NCBI RefSeq assembly: GCF_002878395.1
Contig: NC_061115.1
Location: 52,368,787-52,432,786, forward strand
Direction of reading: 5' to 3'
Source of the DNA: Capsicum annuum
Taxonomy: Eukaryota > Streptophyta > Magnoliopsida > Solanales > Solanaceae
DNA length: 64,000 bases
The notes under the pieces are model-generated. The model was given only the letters and a program-made list of their open reading frames with translations, had not been told where the DNA came from and did not search any database. Positions within the stretch are counted from its first letter, which is position 1, and every line of letters starts with the position of its first letter. The position numbers were made by a program, and so were the translations under genes. Below, one piece after another: positions 56,251 through 64,000 of the stretch.

Positions 56251-56985
56251 GTAGAAAAACCCTAGACGAAGAATCTATAATAACTTGCCAAACTTATAAA
56301 GCTACGAACCTCATTCGGAGATGTAGGTCTAGCCAAATCACAAATCTCCCCAATCTTAGTTGGGTCTACCATAATACCATCCTTAGACGCCACATGTCCA
56401 AGGAATGTCACTGAATTAAGACAAAACTCGCACTTACATAACTTGGTGAAAAACACATGATCTCTCAATGTTAGGAAAACAATCCTCAAATGCTTTATAT
56501 GTTTCTCTCTATTCATCGAATACACAAGGATGTCATCAATGAACACAATTATAAAGGAATCCAAGTAACGTCTAAACACTTAGTTCATCAAATCCATAAA
56601 TGGGGACGGGGCATTAGGCAAGCCAAATGACATTACCAAAAACTCATAATGACCATAATGGGTCCTAAAAGTTATCTTTGGGATATCCTTAACTATGCTA
56701 ATTAGATCTCAAATCAATCTTAGAAAATATTGTCGCTCCCTGATTCTAATCAAACAAATTATCAGTACGAGGCATAAGATAACGGTTCTACATCGTCATC
56801 TTATTAAGATGCAAATAATCAAGAAATATACACATAGATCCATCTTTCTTCTTTACAAATAACATAGCAGCCCCTAAAAGAGACACACTCGTTCTAATAA
56901 AACCCTTACCAAGAAGATCCTGAAGTTGAGAATTTATCTCCTTAAGCTCAGTAGGAGCCATACGGTAATGTGCCATAGAAATAGG
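56251..56985 (-). pseudogene. G0 reverse transcriptase
   Basis: Minus-strand blocks: M-A-P-T-E-L-K-E near 56960, L-F-V-K-K-K-D-G-S near 56860 and S-F-G-L near 56620. The catalytic F-I-D-D at 56532-56543 is intact, followed by I-L-V-Y-S, K-C-E-F-C, F-L-G-H-V and R-S-F-I-S-L-A-S-Y-Y-R-F near 56275. Stops near 56785 and 56580 and a frame change near 56700 break it. Confidence 0.84.
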
Positions 56986-57560
56986 CTAGGAGCCAGGCTT
57001 GAGATAAATAGCAAACTTAATCTCATGGATAGGGGGAACACCAAATAGGTCGGTAGGGAACACATTAGAAAACTCACACATTACAGGAACAGAGTCAAGC
57101 GACGGACTCTCCACACTATTATCACAAATATAAATAAGATAAGGCAAGCAACTACAATACAAGCCTCCTAGCATGAACATAAGAAATAATAGCATGAACA
57201 TAAGAAATAATCTCTATTGTTTCATGGCTAACTGCTCTCTGCCACACGCTTGGGGAACACCGGGCATGGCTAAGGTAATAATCTTTGCCAAACAATCCAT
57301 GAACACATGATAGTGGAATAACCAGTCTATACCTAAAACCATATCAAAATTCACCATGTCCAAAATAATAAGATCTGCATGAGTATCAATATCTTTAGCT
57401 ATCACAAGACAGGATCTTAACACCTAATCCACTACTAAGGAATCACTCTCTGCATAATAAGAAGATAAATAAGATTAATTTGGTCCAGGATAAAATAAAG
57501 CAAGGGTCAACTGACGGTGCATCAAAACCCATACTATAAAAATAATATCCAAAGACTCAA
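56986..57560 (-). pseudogene. G0 aspartic protease
   Basis: The second half is clear in 57214-57423: L-I-I-L-D-M-V-N-F-D-M-V-L-G-I-D-W-L, the usual block before RT in chromoviruses. The catalytic D-S-G region upstream (57430-57550) is broken by stops. The 71-residue frame 56986-57201 covers the link to RT (V-C-E-F-S-N-V-F-P-T-D-L). Confidence 0.75.
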
Positions 57561-59093
57561 CCTCGGGTCTAGCAGGTACTGTATATAATTGAACACACCT
57601 GCCACCTGGCTGGGCTCTTGATTGATCTGTTTTCCTGCCTATCTGAGAACCTCCTTAAGTACCCTGGAAACCACCCCTACAACCTTAAGAACCACCTCTA
57701 GGTGAGAGATAAACTACTCTAATTAGGGGAACACTCTAAGCTAATGCAATAATCACCCTACGACTATGGTAATATCACAAATAGTGACCATGAGCTCCAT
57801 AATTATAACATGTACTAGGAGCTGAACTAGAACTAATAGATCCAATCTACCCGATGTAACCACCATGACTAGAATAGATGGAAGATAACCCCTCGAAGAC
57901 TGATCGTTAACCTGACTAAGGAGATCACTAGCACTAGACTGACCTCAATCAATAATTTGAAGAGATGCCTGAATCAATCGAATAGACTAACTCTGAGGCT
58001 GATAGGAGGGACATGGAGTATACCCATTATGAGAACTATTGCTTCTAAATCGGGAACTACTACGGATCCCACTAAAATTGCACTGATATCTAGGTATCTT
58101 ATCATTACCACCTTGGGCCTCATGATGCATCTCCTCTATAAACTGAGCTTGATTTAAAACCTCAGGAAAAGACCAACCCAAAGCAACCAAACTCAGAATA
58201 GATATACAAAAGAAAAGTCTCAATCTGTAAATAAGACAATAAGCTCTTTCATGTTTAGTGTCCAAAACAGAAGTAGCATGCCTAGAAAACTCATGAAATG
58301 AGCCTCGTACTCCATAATTGTCATGAATCCTTATTCCAATCTTGGGAACTGATCCCTTAAATAATCCCTAAGTCTGTGAGGCATGTACTTCTCCAAGAAT
58401 ATGTCGGAGAACTGAGCCTATGTCAAAAAAGAAGACCCAGCTAGTCTAGAATACATATAACCTCTCTACCAATGTTGAGAAGCCAAGTCCAACTGAAAGG
58501 TTGTTTAATCCATACCATGAGTCTCAACAGGGACAAAATTACGGAGCCTATCCTCATAAGCAATCAGAAACTTATATGCATACTCGCCTAGAGAACCAAA
58601 AAATCTACGCTGAGACAACCTTAAGAATATACCCAACATTTTCTGCTCCTTAATAGATACAGAAGGTTAGGCGACTATTGGATGAGGAACTATCGGGTGA
58701 GCAACCACCAGAGCAGGAGGGACCTCAACTCAAGGAGTCATATCTACCGACTATGCCTCCACCCCTATACCACTCTGATTTGTAGACTATGCACCATCAG
58801 ATTGCACACCATTGACTATCCCCCAAAGCTAAACCAAAGTATCTTTCAACACTGAAGAGGAAATAAACCCTGGTAGAGGCTGGTCTGGTCCCTAGCCTAC
58901 TGCTAGTTGGGGAAAAAAACTTTTATCTCGAGAGTAGGAATAAGGTCTGGTGAAGGCTCCCTATACTGGAACCTAGCTGGGACATATCTCAAGGATATCC
59001 ATGACCTCTAGGTCATTCATATATAGGAGTAGGATCCCTAGGCTCAGTCTTGGTGCCCTCATCACGTGTAACGGTAGCATATGTCCTGGTCAT
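57561..59093 (-). pseudogene. G0 Gag
   Basis: The minus-strand start is at 59093 (M-T-R-T-Y). The capsid core is visible in pieces: F-L-R-L-S near 58630, Y-K-F-L-I near 58580, A-Q-F-S-D-I-F-L-E-K-Y-M-P near 58420 and Y-E-A-R-F-H-E-F-S-R near 58300. The zinc knuckle near 57790-57825 reads C-Y-N-Y-G-A-H-G-H-Y-L, with the second Cys changed to Tyr. An Asn/Ser-rich segment at 57987-58265 precedes it. Many stops and frame changes are present. Confidence 0.75.
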
Positions 59094-59275
59094 CAATGAA
59101 AGAGTGAAATCAAAGGGATGTTTAATAAACCAACTTAGACTCTTAGCATGATATGAGTGAAGAACTCCTAAGAATATCCTATAGCCTCAAAAAAATAAAA
59201 AATAAATGTCATCATTCCAATCCGCAGGACTCTACTAGATACTTGCTCTTATACTAATAATATCGGTAAAACCTA
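59094..59275 (-). other. G0 leader between PBS and gag
   Basis: Short non-coding leader; nothing else is recognised. Confidence 0.6.
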
Positions 59276-59288
59276 GGCTCTGATACTA
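59276..59288 (-). promoter_or_regulatory. G0 primer-binding site
   Basis: Minus-strand TAGTATCAGAGCC, extended by TAGG, differs from the initiator-methionine tRNA complement TGGTATCAGAGC by one G-to-A change. It lies three bases after the LTR. Confidence 0.87.
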
Positions 59289-59291
59289 GTT

Positions 59292-62033
59292 TATCACAAT
59301 TCAATTTATAAGTCATGATGGCACCTATAAAAACTTTATAGTAGGTAAGCCGAACCATAATCCAAAGCTAAATGCAATGGGTTAATTTGGTGGAGAATGC
59401 CCAACATAGGTAGAAATCTACTACACAACTTATAACTAAGCAGAGTATTGGAAATATGTATAGATAATGAATGTAGCTAAACATACCATGACCTGGTCAA
59501 GCCAGTATAAGAGCATATAGTAATAATAATACAACCCAAGCATCTAGAATAGTTAATAACGTCTGTCTTAAAACAAAAGACTGAACATAAAAAGTTAGAA
59601 AGAAATAAGTGACTCCAACTCCAAGAGCTTACCCTATCTCTAGATATCATCATAGCACGAACATCAATCAATAGAGGAAAGTAGTACTTAGATCTTCACT
59701 AAAAGGTACAGAAGTGTAGTATGAGTACCAAAACTATGGGTACTCAATAGGCACAATTGACTGATTGAGCTAACTCATGATATAAGTATGACATAATGCG
59801 AGATAACATAACTAAGTCAAAGTATAGATAAACCCGAAGTAACTCCAACATCGTTGTGCATATATAAGTAAATAAACCAGAATAATAGCATAATATGTCA
59901 TAAATCAACAACACATGCAATCATTACTACAAAATTGGCTCCCATGCGCCAATTGGTAGTGAAAAAGTAAATAACCCATCAGAACTCCCATAAGCCTGGA
60001 AGGCACCTACAAGATACTATTACCCACCACTATCATTACCAATTTTCAATATACCACTAGAGTCCACTCACATCATTCTACAATGTCCATTTTCTCATTT
60101 CCAAACTTAGACAGATTGACATTTTCAATCTCACACCTCGATATTCTTGTATCATGATAAGTATATCATCATAGCATAATATTTATATCCAAATTTAAAC
60201 CAATAATATGATCATTAGTTGAACTTAAAGTTGGTATTATAATCATTAGTCGTACTTGAACTGGTATTATAATCATAAGCCAAACTTGAACCAATATTAT
60301 AATCATTACTCGGACTTGAGCTGGTAAATATAATCAATATCTTATCCATCCTCTAGACTTGAATTGGTAATTATAAATATATCAATATAATCAATTGTAT
60401 CATCAATAGCATAAGTAATAGCATAATCAATCGGCTTCAACCCTCACATCAACCAACATATACATAAGTATCAAATTTTCTCAGCCTAAAGTGGGTCAAG
60501 GGCCTACTTCTAATCCCTGAAGTTCCATTTTAGGAAAACTCTACCGGAATTAGGCTTATGATATCTAAATCCACTTTTAGATTTTAACAAGCCTCAACTA
60601 GCCCTAAGATAGGAAATTCACCTAAAATATGTGCAACTAGTTTAATTATTCCTAATTTATGGCTTTCGATTTGCCTAAATGATCTAACTAACTCAAGAAT
60701 TGAAATTAATCACACCAATACCTAAAAGCATCCTAAATCTAACACAATATCATAAAAATACTATGAACTAGATCAATCTAACAAAGGTAAAACCTAGCCT
60801 ACCTGGACACCAAAGAAAGCTTGAGTGATACACTAAATACTATTTTTCCTTCTGAGAAGCTTCTGTAAGATGCCAAGCTATCAAAATCACATTCTACTCA
60901 TCAATACTTGAATCATGATACCTATATTGAATTATTGTACTTTGGGTTCAAAAACTATCCAAAATCCCATGTGGGTCCCATTTATAGAAAAATCATATTT
61001 TCAAAACCAACCCAATATTCACTCATGCTCAAAGAGTTATTACCCTCTAAAAGAGGTAAAATCTGAGCTAATTTGGGGTTAAAATCAAACCTCCAAGGCT
61101 TTGGGATTTCTGACTAAGAAATGAAAAATTCTACCATGAAAAGGGTGAAATCTTACCACAAATCAAATAAGAATCACGAAATAATGTTTGCTATGATCCC
61201 AATTCACCCACAAGCTCTAATTCTAAGATATCTCAATATTTAGGGTTTATCTCTCAAGAGAATGGATGAAGAAATGGCAAAAGGGGCTAAAATGGGGATT
61301 TATATCCTTCCAGGTTCTCAGGTGTCACTATTATGAATTGAGCCTCACGATCACCATATATAGCATTAGAGGCATGTCTCAATACTCACTACTTACCCAA
61401 TCATGATGGCGGTGATGGTTAATTATCTAAGGATTCGTATTCATGATTGAAATTTTCACGATCACGACACTTGCTGGTGCTGCCAGATTTCTATTACAAA
61501 CCATGGCCAACGATCGTGGGTGAACCAGTTACAACTAACACTTAGAAAATATTGAAGTTTCTACCATGACCTCGGGGTTCATCAAAAATACCATATATGC
61601 AAACTAACTATATAACCATACCAAATTCAACATTAAAGACTCAATAGCATAGTGAAATTTTTTATCCAAGGTCATTTCAATGAAAAATGGGTCCTATACC
61701 TAATTTTTATTTTCTTAACTTTTTGTCCAATATGTCGAAAAGACCCCGGGTGCCTTGGGACTCAAACCAAGAGTCCACTTAGCTAAAAATTGATATTCTG
61801 GATTTGCTAGAACTTAAAATTTGCATTTGAATTTGTTCAACTAAAGTTTTTGCCCGGTGTCTATTCGTAACCAACAAAAACTTCAAATTGGTAATTTGCT
61901 CTAAAAAACAAATAAATTGCTTGGTAACCATACTGTCTGCCTCAGTAAGTCATAAATGATTTTGGGCAGCTATAAGAAAGCTCTTATGGTAAAAATAAGT
62001 GGAAATATAGAAAATGACCAAAGGGTTTTTACA
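59292..62033 (-). repeat. G0 LTR, right copy (5' LTR in element sense)
   Basis: 2742 bp, from TATCACAATTCAA to GGGTTTTTACA. It aligns with 38864-41696. The TATA box (minus GGATATAAATCC) lies at about 61297-61308. The frame 59477-59671 is the counterpart of 39021-39242 in the other LTR and is not a gene. Confidence 0.87.
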
Positions 62034-62812
62034 TGGTGTAAGGTGAAAGGATACCGTAAGATTGGATAGCTAAGAAATAGAAATATTTTGATCTGATTTA
62101 ACCTGTTAGAAGATTATATCAATACACTGGCTTAAAAATTCTATTATATTATTAGAAGAGATGGATTAGCGTATCAAATGAGACCTTTCATATATGATAG
62201 AAAATTTAAGTCTAAAGAAGAGACTACACCACATATGGACTGGATATGATTCACAAACTTATTGCCAACTTTCTTTGGGAAGGAAATAATATTTTTATTA
62301 GAATTAACTGTAGGGCAACCTATTCATTTGGATATGGATGTGATTAATAAAACAAGATCGAGTTGCTCAAGGGTGAAGATACAAGTAGATCCAGCAAAAG
62401 AATAACCAAAGCAATTATTAATTAAAGTGGCGAATAGAAGTACAAAGGAAACAAGGGTTGTAAGGATCAAGATAAAATATGACATGCTTCTTAAGTATTC
62501 CTAAGCTTATTAGTTTCAAGGCTATGCAAAAATAATTATTGGTAATTGCATCATAAATTGAGAATTAAACATGAGCAAGAGAGGCAAGAGGCTGATAAAC
62601 AAGAAAAATAGAAGAGATGGTAAATGAGAGTGAAAATCAACATGGATGCCATACCATAGGAAGATTAACTATTAGACTATGCAACCCTACAAATAGAAAA
62701 GTCAAGTATGAATCTAACGAAGGTATAAGTGAAATAACAATAAAGCGAGATGAGAGGCAAATTTACCACTCATCTATATCTAAATTCAAGCACACTACAA
62801 TGAAGTGAATGT
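62034..62812 (+). pseudogene. L1 LINE ORF1, C-terminal half
   Basis: ORF1 resumes after G0. Visible motifs are Y-Q-M-R-P-F-I-Y near 62171, L-P-T-F-F-G-K-E near 62262, V-G-Q-P-I-H-L-D near 62310 and N-K-T-R-S-S-C-S-R-V-K near 62346, then K-I-K-Y-D-M-L-L-K-Y near 62472. The CCHC knuckle expected next (62500-62560) is degraded. The basic tail reaches about 62812, where recognisable L1 sequence ends; no ORF2 follows. Confidence 0.82.
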
Positions 62813-63441
62813 ATATATGAGAAAAATTCTTTGTTGAAATACATTAAATCCCATGGGTGAACAATAATATGATTTTATCTACTTCCGTTGCATTATCTTA
62901 TAATTAAGAATGTTACATGAAATTTCTATGTTCATAGGTATTATCTTTGAAATAGGGTTGCTAAGTTGAGGTATTGGGTTGATGAACTAATAACTCTCAT
63001 GAGGTATTCGAAAGAATCCATTAGTGAAATTTTAGTGTTTTGTTGAAAGACTCACTCTAAAACAACTAAACCTAGCCTACCCAAAACTCATTAACTAAAA
63101 TAGGGATTACCTCTTGATTACCATACACGATTTTTCCCTAGGATGGCATACCCAAGAAATCTCTCTATTGGTTTTACTTATCAATTGTTTGATCTTATAT
63201 TAGTATCATAGTATATGATATTTATAACAAAGTTCCAATTCATAAACCCCCCCCCCCCATTTAATGTCATGTTTAGTTATAATTTTTACATTATGGGTTA
63301 ATTCCTAGTTAACTGTCAATATACACAGGTTTTAAAATGAGTCTGCACTCCTAGTGGATAAGACCCCGACTCTTGTTGGATTTATATTGACGATGTCTGC
63401 CTTGCATCAAAGTAATGGTGTAAGTTGAGCATCATAAAAAA
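62813..63441. other. Probable LTR of the Athila-like element, start not found
   Basis: AT-rich and non-coding. It includes a run of 12 C at 63247-63258. Because an Athila-type PBS follows at 63442, at least the right part should be the 5' LTR, but its start could not be placed without the partner LTR, which lies outside the window. Confidence 0.4.
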
Positions 63442-63459
63442 TAGCATCGTTGTCGGGGA
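63442..63459 (+). promoter_or_regulatory. Athila-type primer-binding site
   Basis: TAGCATCGTTGTCGGGGA resembles TGGCGCCGTTGCCGGGGA, the PBS of Athila-group gypsy elements, with four transitions. It is followed by a leader as usual in that group. Confidence 0.7.
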
Positions 63460-64000
63460 GTGAAATTTAGATTTTGCTTATATGGTAATATTAGTAACTT
63501 TGGGTTCACTCGTTGTGTCTTTAGTTATATTGTTTATTATTTTTGTTTGTTAGGTGATTTTTATAGTAATCATGATACCATAAGCCATAATGGGAGCAAT
63601 AAAGGCTTATTTGGCAGGCACTTTGATGTTGTGGATCATCTTCATGATGTGGGGCGTGCTAGTGCCATCCGTGTTCCACCGAATAAAGAAAATAGAGTAT
63701 TCCATGTAATGAGCTTAATGCTCCATATGTTACAAATAAAGGGTCTATTCAGGGGCCAATGACACGAAGATCCTAACCTATATTTGGAATTTTTTGTTGA
63801 AGTGAGCATCCATTTAAAATCACTTATAGCACACAGGAGTTCATTTGGTTGCAACTTTTTGAATTCTCCTTAATAGATAAAGCGTTATTGTGGTTGAGGT
63901 CTCTATCCATTCTGGACCATCACAAATTTGGTAGATCTTATGGATGCCATCTTAGACCAATATTTTCCTCCTTCAAAGATCTTGCAATACAGGATGAGAT
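63460..64000 (+). pseudogene. Athila-like Gag, 5' part, runs off the window
   Basis: After a T-rich leader, the frame 63460-63762 and shifted continuations show H-M-L-Q-I-K-G-L-F near 63727, then H-E-D-P-N-L-Y-L near 63760. L-Q-L-F-E-F-S-L-I-D-K-A near 63853 and W-L-R-S-L follow, then L-D-Q-Y-F-P-P-S-K near 63955. These are the conserved blocks of the retrotransposon gag domain (the R/L-L-F-P-F-S-L and F-P-P-S-K regions). A stop at 63760 and at least two frame changes mark it as decayed. The rest lies beyond 64000. Confidence 0.78.

Larger units (their letters stand above)
38864..62033 (-). mobile_element. Chromovirus G0 (Tekay/Del-type gypsy), nested in L1 and itself invaded
   Basis: LTRs are 38864-41696 and 59292-62033; orientation is minus (PBS at 59276-59288). 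Gag, protease, RT and RNase H lie at 59093-55858; integrase and a C-terminal chromodomain lie at 42890-41760. Between RNase H and integrase about 13 kb of other elements (42890-55852) is inserted, and about 180 residues of G0 around the break are missing. The order gag-PR-RT-RH-IN-chromodomain places it in the chromoviruses. The LTRs are strongly diverged, mostly by transitions. A clean 5-bp TSD is not visible, but the L1 ORF1 resumes directly on the far side. Confidence 0.85.

Noticed and set aside
63460..63762. 100-residue frame as a possible host gene
   Set aside because: It lies directly after an Athila-type PBS and its end continues into retrotransposon Gag blocks.

Overview
The window reads as heterochromatic DNA of a flowering plant, most likely a member of the Solanaceae (pepper, potato or tomato relatives). 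This is inferred from the kinds of retroelements present. No intact host gene, rRNA or tRNA gene is visible. Nearly all long open frames are decayed retrotransposon fragments, repeats read by chance, or antisense shadows. The value of the window lies in its nested mobile elements, most of which can be delimited to the base by terminal dinucleotides, primer-binding sites (PBS), polypurine tracts (PPT) and target-site duplications (TSD).

Block A (1-4994) is AT-rich with no gene. It holds a diverged tandem array (1520-1900), a short L1 ORF1 relic on the minus strand (about 2590-2745), a CACTA-like non-autonomous element (about 2761-3363) and a 7-bp microsatellite.

Block B (4995-30332) is a three-layer nest. 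An RTE-type LINE (5012-8409 plus 29754-30315, 17-bp TSD with one mismatch) was split by a Tat-lineage Ty3/gypsy element on the minus strand (8410-29748, TSD GTGTG). One Tat LTR was then split by a gag-only, pol-less LTR element on the minus strand (20247-27583, TSD ATTAT). The Tat element has a decayed gag, RT, archaeal-type RNase H and integrase, a leader with three repeated hairpin motifs, and a 41-bp satellite-like array in its 3' region.

Block C (30333-38274) holds a Ty1/copia element of Tork/TNT1 type (30925-36401, TSD ATTCA) with many stops, and a hAT-type MITE (37164-37921, 8-bp TSD with one mismatch).

Block D (38275-62812) is a four-layer nest. An L1 LINE ORF1 is interrupted by a Tekay/Del-type chromovirus on the minus strand (38864-62033, here called G0). 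Between its RNase H and integrase G0 carries remains of two related plus-strand chromoviruses (G1, about 42890-47085; G2, about 47086-55852). G2 is interrupted in its RT by a 2.7-kb solo LTR (47998-50707, TSD TATTA).

Block E (62813-64000) has the PBS and the start of the gag region of an Athila-like element that runs off the right edge.

All elements carry stops, frameshifts or lost catalytic residues, so none looks able to move by itself. Points worth a second look are the repeated hairpin in the Tat leader, the gag-only element, the self-complementary motif clusters near the TATA boxes of several LTR families, and the microhomology deletion that removed the promoter from one LTR.
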